From positions 1 to 40,097 of the forward strand of contig NZ_QPGR01000013.1 of NCBI RefSeq assembly GCF_004323845.1: 40,097 nucleotides of DNA, in the 5' to 3' direction. The number at the start of each line of letters is the position of its first letter. Position 1 is the first letter of the stretch. This stretch comes from Campylobacter novaezeelandiae. GTDB lineage: Bacteria; Campylobacterota; Campylobacteria; Campylobacterales; Campylobacteraceae. Positions 1 to 6,866 of the stretch are shown here, piece after piece. The notes under the pieces were generated by a model. It had not been told where the DNA came from. It ran no database searches and saw only the letters and a list, made by a program, of their open reading frames with translations. The position numbers were made by a program, and so were the translations under genes.

Positions 1-23
1 TGGTGGAAGCGAGGGGAATTGAA
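1..23 (-). other. left attachment site (duplicated tRNA 3' end)
   Basis: The 23 bases are identical to 40075-40097. On the minus strand they read as T-loop (TTCAATT), T-stem, acceptor strand CGCTTCC, discriminator A and CCA. The bases after 23 are not tRNA-like, so this is the duplicated fragment and not the intact gene. The true repeat may extend outside the window. Confidence 0.9.
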
Positions 24-75
24 TTATTATTTAAAAATACTTAAAAATAGTGTTTTGAATATTTTAATTTTCATT

Positions 76-98
76 TTGGCTACAAAATAGCTACAAAA
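76..98. repeat. left integrase arm-type sites
   Basis: GGCTACA (78-84) and AGCTACA (89-95) lie 11 bp apart, each followed by an A-run. The same GGCTACA motif occurs at 39944, 39956 and, inverted, 39916 near the other end. Paired repeats one helical turn apart inside both attachment sites fit arm-type integrase or excisionase binding sites. A second shared stretch, AAAAATAG then TTTTGAA, lies at 43-59 and 40028-40045. The role is inferred. Confidence 0.55.
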
Positions 99-100
99 AA

Positions 101-1831
101 TTAAAATATAAAAATAGGATTTTTTCTTTTTTCTATTTTTTCATTTAGTATGTCTGCAGTTTCAAAACTATACCATATTGTTGGATTGATTGCATCTTTT
201 GCTAATTCTAAAGCTTCACTTGCGTTTGCCTTTTCGTTGCTATCTAAATCGTCACTTTGTTGTTCATTTATCATATCTGGAGTATTAGATGTAATACTTT
301 GTATCACATCAATAACTTTACTAACTCCACTTAATAAATTATTTACAACATTTAAGGTAGCTTCAAATTTTGTCATTTCTTGCGCCATTTGTGCTGTTTT
401 TTTTGTAAAATCTGCGGTCAAGTTCCAATTATTATAACTCCAAGCACCTAAAAAATTAACTAAGCCCCAAACAGCATTAAGAATTGAAAACATTTTATTT
501 CCAGTAAATGAACCCACAGCTAAACCCAAGCTAATTCCTAGAGTGATGCCTGCCGCAACACTCTCACTAACTCCTATTAACGTGCCAAGCCATGCTCCTT
601 GTCCACCAATCCACCAAGTAGCAACAGCTAAAATAATTGTAACAATAGGAGCCAAAAAGCTTAAAATTCCTTTATTTGATTTTTCATATACATAAAGATA
701 ATAAAAGCTATCCCATAATGCAAACCATCTATCTCTACGTCCATAAGGCAAATTTGAGCTTTTTCTATATAGTGGATATATACTAGGTGTAACACTTGTA
801 TCTTTTTTACCCCAATTTTCATTATTTGCAGAAGAAAATGCTACATAAGGCTCTTCATAACAAACAAAATTAAAACCATTGTAAAAACACAAAGGAGTTG
901 CATATTTGCATTTATAATTTTCTTTTATTGAGTTAAATACTTCAAAAAAAGATATCTTTTTGCTTGTTAATGTATAATATATTTTATTCGGATCGCTTTC
1001 TCTAGTTTTTTGTCTTTTCTCATATACATTATAGGTTATTTCTACTTTTTCAATTCTAAATATATTTTTATTTAATTTTTTAAAATCATTATAAAATTTT
1101 TCAACATCAACACATAACTTTTTATAAGGTTTTCCAAACGCTGGTTTAAATTCAACACTTTCTACTTTAATATTTGGTATTTTAATATCATCAATACTAG
1201 GATATATCCATTCATTATTTTTTTGAATTGTTTGAGAAAAGATAACAACTTCTATATCATTTATAAGCATTTCATAATTAACATTCTCTAGTGCTTTATT
1301 GAGTATATTTTTAAAATTAATTTTTTCATCGATATAAAAAAATCCCTTTCCGTTATATTTGTAAGCTTTTTCTTTTTCAAATAAAAGAGCTAAATTATCA
1401 GGAAATCCATAATAATATTGCATACTTGATAAATTATAATTAGTTCTTATTTCACAAATATCATGATATATTCCATTTTCACTGCTAGGATCTCCTTGAT
1501 AAGGTTTGTATGGATCTTGACCTACGAAAAATTGATTAAGTCCTAAATCATTATAATTTTCCTTATTATAAGGTGCAGTGCTAGGGCTTTTAATGTTATA
1601 TTTTTTAACTATATATGAATTTTTAAACAGCGGATGGTTTATATTTTTAATCTGACTTCTACCTTTTCTTATAAGCTGTTTATGCAATAGTTCTACATAT
1701 TTATTTACTCCTATCATAGCATAGGTAAACCATTGCCTATAAACCTCTCCAGTATCTAATTCCCCTATATTTGATGGATAAGCTGGCTTAAGAGTATAAT
1801 TTCTCATAAGCCTTTTTTCATCTATAAGCAT
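101..1831 (-). CDS. phage membrane-segment protein, possible virion or ejection protein
   Basis: 576 residues, not recognised. Residues 1-380 are soluble and rich in Tyr and Asn. Residues about 390-470 hold two or three hydrophobic Gly/Ala-rich stretches (ILSFLAPIVTIILAVATWW; GITLGISLGLAVGSF; FSILNAVWGLVNFLGAW), followed by an amphipathic tail. It is the last gene of the leftward late operon. Its start overlaps the previous stop (TAATG), suggesting translational coupling. Large proteins with central membrane stretches in podovirus late operons are often ejected virion proteins, but a lysogenic-conversion membrane protein is equally possible. The reading frame is intact. Confidence 0.6.
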   Translation of the reverse strand: MLIDEKRLMRNYTLKPAYPSNIGELDTGEVYRQWFTYAMIGVNKYVELLHKQLIRKGRSQIKNINHPLFKNSYIVKKYNIKSPSTAPYNKENYNDLGLNQFFVGQDPYKPYQGDPSSENGIYHDICEIRTNYNLSSMQYYYGFPDNLALLFEKEKAYKYNGKGFFYIDEKINFKNILNKALENVNYEMLINDIEVVIFSQTIQKNNEWIYPSIDDIKIPNIKVESVEFKPAFGKPYKKLCVDVEKFYNDFKKLNKNIFRIEKVEITYNVYEKRQKTRESDPNKIYYTLTSKKISFFEVFNSIKENYKCKYATPLCFYNGFNFVCYEEPYVAFSSANNENWGKKDTSVTPSIYPLYRKSSNLPYGRRDRWFALWDSFYYLYVYEKSNKGILSFLAPIVTIILAVATWWIGGQGAWLGTLIGVSESVAAGITLGISLGLAVGSFTGNKMFSILNAVWGLVNFLGAWSYNNWNLTADFTKKTAQMAQEMTKFEATLNVVNNLLSGVSKVIDVIQSITSNTPDMINEQQSDDLDSNEKANASEALELAKDAINPTIWYSFETADILNEKIEKRKNPIFIF

Positions 1832-2322
1832 TATGAAGGCTTTTCTATATTTTCTATCTTTTCTTTAACAAGTTTCATAATTTCTTGTGGTATATCAAGT
1901 CCACCAGTACAATATCCAAATTGAACACTTTGCGTAACCTTTGCAGCTTCAATTCTTAAGTTATCATCTATTTGAGCGGTTTGTCTAGCTATTAATGCAG
2001 GTTTTTTGCTTTCTGTTTCTATTTGTGCTTGTATAAGCTTTATTTTTTCAGCGTTAAGTTCATTTTCATCGCCTTGTAAAATCATAGATAAAGCTGTATT
2101 TTGACTTTGTGCTACTATAGTTTGTCCAACACTTACTAATGCTTGTGCTAAGCTTTGAAATTGCTGGTCATTTCTTATAACATTATCGTTCCCAAATTGT
2201 TCTAAAAGTTTTTTAAATTCTCCAAATGGAGATTTTTCTGCTAAACTCATTTCTAAAATTTGCGGATAAATTTCTTTAAATGCTTCAAGTCTTTTACTAT
2301 AATCAACATTTATATCACTCAT
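1831..2322 (-). CDS. hypothetical phage protein
   Basis: 163 residues, family not recognised. It is mostly helical, with a Gln-rich middle (QSLAQALVSVGQTIVAQSQ) and no membrane segment. An AAGGAG ribosome binding site precedes the ATG, which overlaps the end of the Rz1-like gene by 8 bp. It overlaps the next gene by one base, so it is translated within the lysis and end-of-late operon. It could be a minor virion component; nothing in the sequence decides this. Confidence 0.6.
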   Translation of the reverse strand: MSDINVDYSKRLEAFKEIYPQILEMSLAEKSPFGEFKKLLEQFGNDNVIRNDQQFQSLAQALVSVGQTIVAQSQNTALSMILQGDENELNAEKIKLIQAQIETESKKPALIARQTAQIDDNLRIEAAKVTQSVQFGYCTGGLDIPQEIMKLVKEKIENIEKPS

Positions 2323-2590
2323 TATTCAACTCCTTAATTTTATTGATTTGTATCTCGCATTGCTTATACTTATAAAAAAGCATAGAATAAGCGTTTAAAA
2401 TATCTAGCTCGTTATAAGCCTTTGGCTTCTCAAGCGGTTTAAGTGTTAAAAGCTCGTTAGGTATTCTTACTTTTTGAATTTCTATTTTAGTTACTACTTG
2501 TTGAGTTTGCATCCCACAACCTATCAACGACATCATTAAAAAGCTTAGTAAGGTTATTTTCATTGCTTTTATAAATGTATTCTTTAACAT
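2315..2590 (-). CDS. Rz1-like outer-membrane spanin lipoprotein
   Basis: 91 residues. The N-terminus is a lipoprotein signal: basic residues, a hydrophobic core and the lipobox SLIGC with Cys at about position 25. The mature chain of about 66 residues includes a Pro-containing stretch (IPNELLTLKPLEKPKA). It begins inside the 3' end of the Rz-like gene in another frame, overlapping by 104 bp, which is the classic Rz/Rz1 arrangement. Its own AAAGGA site precedes the ATG. In known phages Rz1 sits in the outer membrane and binds the inner-membrane spanin to fuse the membranes in the last step of lysis. Confidence 0.75.
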   Translation of the reverse strand: MLKNTFIKAMKITLLSFLMMSLIGCGMQTQQVVTKIEIQKVRIPNELLTLKPLEKPKAYNELDILNAYSMLFYKYKQCEIQINKIKELNNE

Positions 2591-2846
2591 ATTCTATCCT
2601 TTCTTTAACTTCATTTTTTTGAATTTTTACCTCGTTTAAAGCTTGTAGTTCTTGCTGGTGTCTTTGTGTGAGTTCTTTTAATCTTGCTTCATTGTTTTGA
2701 TTGATTTGTAAAGCCAAGGCTAGATCATTTTGGCTTTTTTGCAATTTTATCTTTGCATTATCAAACCTTAGATAAAAATACCCCGTTAAAAATACCATCA
2801 AAGTCAAAGCTATATAAAGTTTTGTATTGCCAAAAAGATTTATCAT
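2487..2846 (-). CDS. Rz-like inner-membrane spanin
   Basis: 119 residues. One N-terminal membrane anchor (about 9-26, LYIALTLMVFLTGYFYL) is followed by a long charged coiled coil (about 28-90). This is the architecture of Rz-type i-spanins, with the coil in the periplasm. The out-of-frame overlapping lipoprotein gene downstream (2315-2590) supports the call more than sequence similarity does. No good ribosome binding site is visible before the ATG, so the start is less certain than the product. Confidence 0.72.
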   Translation of the reverse strand: MINLFGNTKLYIALTLMVFLTGYFYLRFDNAKIKLQKSQNDLALALQINQNNEARLKELTQRHQQELQALNEVKIQKNEVKERIEYVKEYIYKSNENNLTKLFNDVVDRLWDANSTSSN

Positions 2847-2930
2847 TTTATTTTAGAAGTTTAAATAAGATTTTACATTTATCAAAAATTAAATTTTTAT
2901 CCCACTTAAACTTTTTTCTCCTTTCTATTT

Positions 2931-3358
2931 TTAATTCCAATAAAATTCTAATTCTCCTGCCATTATCAAAGTCCCAGCAGGATCCCAACCTCTAACAGCA
3001 TTAGCAGAACCTGATTGCCAAGTGGCTAATTTGATTGGATTTTTGTAATTATGAATTATTTTATCCACTGGTATTTTTGCATCTTTTGTATAGTATCTTG
3101 AAAGCGGATGCAATTCATAAGTAATGTTATAATCATTATTTAAAACCAAATGTATGGTATTAGCTGATGTTTTATTGGACATATTTTGTTTTGTCCAAAC
3201 ATTACCTCTAACCGCTACTGATTTATTTAATGCACTAGCAGGTAAGGAGTAATTTACCCCTCTATCTTGAAATTTAATTACCATTTTATTAGCGTATTCC
3301 CCCCCCCATTTTCTCCTGATATCCTAAAAGTAGGATTACATAAAAGCATACTAGTCAT
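2931..3358 (-). CDS. phase-variable tail/receptor-binding-type protein (phase OFF here)
   Basis: The well-placed start is the ATG at 3358, after AAGGA. Reading from it reaches a G9 tract (3307-3299) and stops at 3278 after 26 codons. With ten Gs the frame would run on through ...NGGGEYANKM into the long downstream frame (first internal ATG at 3284, no ribosome binding site) and give about 142 residues. That product aligns along its length with the 149-residue paralogue at 6416-6865: a GGG segment near residue 20, VWT..NMSNKTS.NT, LSRYYT..AKI, WQSGSANA and a C-terminal YWN. G-tract slippage is the usual way Campylobacter switches surface genes. It lies between DUF5675 and the spanins in the tail-fibre cluster. 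Receptor binding is inferred from position. Confidence 0.75.
3299..3307 (-). repeat. G9 homopolymer (phase-variation tract)
   Basis: Nine C on the plus strand (nine G in the coding sense) inside the tail-protein gene starting at 3358. Lengths of 7, 10 or 13 put the gene in frame; 8, 9 and 11 put it out of frame. I see no other homopolymeric G or C run this long in the window. Confidence 0.9.
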
Positions 3359-3367
3359 ATTTTTTCC

Positions 3368-3841
3368 TTAAAACTCATTAATTATTTCAAGCTTAATATT
3401 GCTTAAATCTTGATGATACATCAAATCATAAAATTTCTTACAAGCTAATCTACTTGAACCTATACTTTCATTATCGTTTGCTTTTGTAAGTCCTAGTAAA
3501 ATACAGCCCTTAGTATTTTTATCAGTATTGCCCCAGTGGATTAAAATATGTCTATCAAAAGGAACATCATTATTAAAAATATTAATAACGCTATCGTCCT
3601 TATGCAAAACTACAACCCCTGCAACTTCTTTTTTACCTTTATCATTAAAACTTGATGCTACGTGTCTTTTAAGATTATAAATTCCAGCTGGAACTCTTAA
3701 ATCTTGCTCTCTTTCTAAGCCTTCTTTATCTTCTTCTAAAGAAAAGCAATCTAAAAGTATATTTTCATTATCATCAAAAACTCTAAATTTGCCTATTACG
3801 CAAGTTTTTCCTGCATATCTTCTAATAATTTTTATTTTCAT
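3368..3841 (-). CDS. DUF5675 family protein
   Basis: 157 residues. The pattern matches DUF5675: a beta-rich N-terminus (KFRVFDDNENILLDCFSLE), VPAGIYNLKRH near the middle, and the hallmark ILIHWGNTDKNTKGCILLG at about 103-121. Function is unknown for the family; the Gly-Asn-Thr...Gly-Cys motif has an enzyme-like look. An AAAGGA site precedes the ATG. No classical endolysin is recognisable elsewhere in the late operon, and this gene lies close to the spanins, so a role in wall degradation can be suggested but is not shown. Confidence 0.7.
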   Translation of the reverse strand: MKIKIIRRYAGKTCVIGKFRVFDDNENILLDCFSLEEDKEGLEREQDLRVPAGIYNLKRHVASSFNDKGKKEVAGVVVLHKDDSVINIFNNDVPFDRHILIHWGNTDKNTKGCILLGLTKANDNESIGSSRLACKKFYDLMYHQDLSNIKLEIINEF

Positions 3842-3855
3842 TTATAATCCTTTGT

Positions 3856-5022
3856 TTAATTTCCTAATGCTACAAGCTTATTTTCTATTTGTCTAAATCT
3901 TTGTTCTAAGTTGTCTCTAAACTCATCATAGATAAGTTTATTTTCTTGAATGTTAAAACTTATAGTAAGATCTGTATCTATTTCTTTACCATTTGGATTT
4001 AAAGAGTTAATTTCTTTAACTAGCACATCATCTACATAAATTTTTACATTTAAATTTTCACTAAAGAAAGATCCACCCACTCCTTTTCCCCATGGGGTGA
4101 ATTTAAATTCTTTTATAGGTTTTGAAAGTTCACATTCTATAGTATAAAAAGGATTCTCTAATCCATCATTAGCTAAAAACACACTAATATTTTTTTCATC
4201 ATACTCTCTAAAAGCATAGTATGGAGTATAGCGATTGCCATATTCATAAGCCCCATTTGAGGTAATTTTTACTTTTGCAAAAGAACTTAAACTCTCAGTA
4301 TTAGCACTCTCTAAACTAAACTCAGCAGGTAAAGTACTAGCATGTTCATTTGCTGCTTTATTTAAAGTTTCATTTTCTATATTTGCTAATAAAAGATTAT
4401 TATTAGAGTTATCTAAAAATTCTAAGCTATTAATTTTTAAATAATCATCATCTCCAACTAACTTAATTCCAAGTCTTGAAAGAGCTAAAGTCTTTAAAGG
4501 AAAAGCTGAACTAGCTTGAATGGTTTTAAACTCTACTTTGAGTTTTTTACCATTAATAATTTGTAATTCTTTTAAATCAGAGTTTGCATCCTTACCTTTG
4601 TCCCCCTTGTCACCTTTATCTCCTTTTTCACCCTTTAATGAAGCTAAAAACTCATCTTCGCTTTTATTTTCATTTCCAACTTGCTTTTTCCAAATCTCAT
4701 AAGCACTTAATCCGTTTTCACCCTTATCACCTTTTAAACTTTCTTGATTTTCTAAAACAACTTTTAATACAACTTCTTTTAAGTCCTCTTTATTGATACT
4801 TTCATTTATATCAAGCTCTTCTAATAAAGCTTCTACCTTTTCTTTTAATTCATTTTCTTTTATATAGTTGCTTGATATATTTTCAATAGCTTCATTAATT
4901 AATTTTTTAACATTTTCTAAGCTTAAGTTACCGCTTTTATAAGCTAAAATTAATTCTTCTAAACTATCTATAACTTGATTTAAACTTTCATTTTGAGTAT
5001 TTATAATCTGTTCTAAACTCAT
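3856..5022 (-). CDS. tail fibre protein with collagen-like repeats
   Basis: 388 residues from the ATG at 5022, chosen because AAGGGG precedes it and it overlaps the previous stop (ATGA). Residues about 1-95 form a heptad coiled coil. At about 96-150 come collagen-like triplets (GDKGENG, then GEKGDKGDKGDKGKD), which in phage fibres trimerise as a triple helix. The C-terminal ~230 residues look like a beta-rich head, with a final helical stretch (DNLEQRFRQIENKLVALGN). Coil, collagen and globular head fit a trimeric host-contact fibre. The receptor is unknown. The triplet repeats are also a likely site of length variation. Confidence 0.7.
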   Translation of the reverse strand: MSLEQIINTQNESLNQVIDSLEELILAYKSGNLSLENVKKLINEAIENISSNYIKENELKEKVEALLEELDINESINKEDLKEVVLKVVLENQESLKGDKGENGLSAYEIWKKQVGNENKSEDEFLASLKGEKGDKGDKGDKGKDANSDLKELQIINGKKLKVEFKTIQASSAFPLKTLALSRLGIKLVGDDDYLKINSLEFLDNSNNNLLLANIENETLNKAANEHASTLPAEFSLESANTESLSSFAKVKITSNGAYEYGNRYTPYYAFREYDEKNISVFLANDGLENPFYTIECELSKPIKEFKFTPWGKGVGGSFFSENLNVKIYVDDVLVKEINSLNPNGKEIDTDLTISFNIQENKLIYDEFRDNLEQRFRQIENKLVALGN

Positions 5023-5393
5023 CTTATCCCCTTTATTAAGCATTTTATTTTGTGAAAAATATTGCAAGAGTGATAAAAAACAAAAATTTTAAATTTATTG
5101 ATCTTTAACTCTTGCATCGCTTCTTTTAAAATTTGATTTGCTAGCATATAATCAGCCTTGCTTTTGGCATTTATGCATAAAAAATCGTGTATCACACAAG
5201 CGCTAAAATACTCACTCTTATAAGGTGGATAAACACTCCAAAAAATACGTGGAATACTTGCTCCATCTGTTTTAAAACCCTTAGGGATTCTTGCTGTAAG
5301 ACTTGGCAAAGAAAATATATAGTCTTTATCCACTTCAAATCTATCTTTATCATAAGGTTTTACACAAACCCTTTTTAATTCTGTTTTAGTCAT
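5019..5393 (-). CDS. DUF1353 family protein
   Basis: 124 residues with the DUF1353 signature: IPKGFKTDGASIPRIFW at about 39-55, then IHDFLC and a later helical AM/AD region. Members are common in phage tail and lysis regions; their biochemical role is not established. The start overlaps the preceding gene's end, and the stop overlaps the collagen-like fibre start. The C-terminus (FYHSCNIFHKIKCLIKGIR) is basic. Confidence 0.75.
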   Translation of the reverse strand: MTKTELKRVCVKPYDKDRFEVDKDYIFSLPSLTARIPKGFKTDGASIPRIFWSVYPPYKSEYFSACVIHDFLCINAKSKADYMLANQILKEAMQELKINKFKIFVFYHSCNIFHKIKCLIKGIR

Positions 5394-5769
5394 TGTTTTC
5401 CTTTTTTTTAAAAATACTTCTTAATTCATCATTTCTTATTTGAGTAAGCTTAACAAGTCTTTCATCCATTCTCATAAGATCTGTTTCTATAGCTTCTAGC
5501 TTGTTATTGGTTTTTGAGCAATGTGTTTCTATAAATTTAACCAAACTATCGCTACTTGCTCTGGATACTGCAATTTGTTCTCTAATAAGAACATTAGTAT
5601 TTTTGGTTTCACTTATAAGTTCTTTTGTTCTTTCCCCAGCTTCTTTATGTAAAGTTTTATATAAATGCCATGCAATCCCAGCTAAGACAAAAACCATCAA
5701 TCCTAATAATGCAGATCCACTTAAAGAACCGAGTATAGCACCTTCTTTTATTATATTTTCAGTACTCAT
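5386..5769 (-). CDS. single-pass membrane protein, candidate holin
   Basis: 127 residues. One membrane segment at about 15-38 (GSLSGSALLGLMVFVLAGIAWHLY) is followed by a charged coiled-coil cytoplasmic tail (about 40-127). One membrane span plus a coiled tail occurs in BhlA/UviB-type holin-like proteins and in some phage tail-associated proteins. The location between tail genes and DUF1353/spanins fits either role. No second span is visible, so a lambda-like holin is excluded. The function is a suggestion. Confidence 0.5.
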   Translation of the reverse strand: MSTENIIKEGAILGSLSGSALLGLMVFVLAGIAWHLYKTLHKEAGERTKELISETKNTNVLIREQIAVSRASSDSLVKFIETHCSKTNNKLEAIETDLMRMDERLVKLTQIRNDELRSIFKKKENND

Positions 5770-6404
5770 TTTTCACTCTCCCATGCAATTAAATTTAATT
5801 CTTCTAAAGATGTCGCATTTTTCACTTTATTTCTTAGTTCATCATTTTTAAAAATAATACTCTCTGTATATTTAGCAATGCTAACCCCAAATTCTAAAAA
5901 TTCTTCTTTGCTAAATGTAATAATTTTATTGTCTTTGTCAATCCAAGCAATACTTTCTAAAGGAGTGTTATTAAGATTTGCTAGCATTATTTCGCTAATT
6001 TTTCCACTAATATTTATCTTTGCTTCAGTATCAATTTGAAATATAGTATCTTTAAAGGGTATAAATAAAAGCTTTTGTTCTTTTATTGCTTTTAATTCTT
6101 CTAATTTTAATTCTTTTAATTTCTCTAATGTTTTTTCTTTAATTTCATAAGAAATAATATAAAGATTTTTTTCTTCATCATAATTTTGAATTTGGTGAAG
6201 TTCTTCGGTTTTTTCATCAAAACTTGGTGTTTCTTCTTCTTTAACTTTAGCAAAACCAAGTTCTTTTAAAAGCTTATCATCACAAGCACTTAAAAAATAC
6301 GTATCTTGTGCTTTTTCTTTTTGTCCTTCTTCGTTAATGATAATAGTATCTTTTAAAAAAATATCATCATATTTTAAACTTTTATTTTCTATATCATAAA
6401 ACAT
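5766..6404 (-). CDS. DUF4376-like tail fibre accessory protein
   Basis: 212 residues from the ATG at 6404, preceded by AAGGA 11 bp after the previous stop; a longer frame upstream lacks a ribosome binding site. The C-terminal half (about 110-210) fits DUF4376: FQIDTEAKINISGKISEI, IAWIDKDNKIITFSKEEF, then NDELRNKVKNATSLEELN. DUF4376 proteins accompany phage tail fibres and are often annotated as fibre assembly proteins. Directly following a receptor-binding-type gene supports that role. Confidence 0.65.
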   Translation of the reverse strand: MFYDIENKSLKYDDIFLKDTIIINEEGQKEKAQDTYFLSACDDKLLKELGFAKVKEEETPSFDEKTEELHQIQNYDEEKNLYIISYEIKEKTLEKLKELKLEELKAIKEQKLLFIPFKDTIFQIDTEAKINISGKISEIMLANLNNTPLESIAWIDKDNKIITFSKEEFLEFGVSIAKYTESIIFKNDELRNKVKNATSLEELNLIAWESEK

Positions 6405-6415
6405 ATTTATCCTTT

Positions 6416-6865
6416 CTAATTCCAATATAATGTTAAACTTGCTCTTGGATTTAATCTATCTCCATCTGCTAAGTTATAACCACTTCCTGCGTTTGCGCTA
6501 CCACTTTGCCAAGAACTAAGCATAATTTGAAGATTGTTAATATTTCCAAAGTTAAATTTTTTCTCTATTTTAATCTTTGCATTTGCTGTGTAATATCTGC
6601 TTAATTCATGTAGTGTTACTTTTGAACTAAAATTATTCCAAGTTATTTCTAAAGTATTTCCTGATGTTTTATTAGACATATTTCCAGTCGTCCAAACTTC
6701 GCCTAACATAACCACTTCTTTATTATTAATATTTGATGGCAATACCACGGCTTGTTTATAAATCATATCTAGCTTTAACATGTGTTCATAGTTTGCAATA
6801 CCTCCACCTAAAGATGGGGGTAAATTTAAGGCTATGTTATTATTAGAAATAATAAGTGGGGTCAT
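6416..6865 (-). CDS. receptor-binding-type tail protein, paralogue of the phase-variable gene
   Basis: 149 residues, in frame. AAGGA precedes the ATG. It shares with the gene at 2931-3358 a GGG segment near residue 21, GEVWTTGNMSNKTSGNT, ELSRYYTANAKI, WQSGSANAGSG and a C-terminal LTLYWN. The Gly triplet here uses mixed codons, so there is no slippery G tract. It sits directly after the long fibre gene and before the fibre accessory gene, where adhesins or fibre tips usually lie. The fold looks beta-rich. Receptor binding is inferred. Confidence 0.65.
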   Translation of the reverse strand: MTPLIISNNNIALNLPPSLGGGIANYEHMLKLDMIYKQAVVLPSNINNKEVVMLGEVWTTGNMSNKTSGNTLEITWNNFSSKVTLHELSRYYTANAKIKIEKKFNFGNINNLQIMLSSWQSGSANAGSGYNLADGDRLNPRASLTLYWN

Positions 6866-6866
6866 T

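Noticed and set aside
2753..2995. Plus-strand frame opposite the spanin region
   Set aside because: Low-complexity shadow with no ribosome binding site; overlaps the clear spanin gene.
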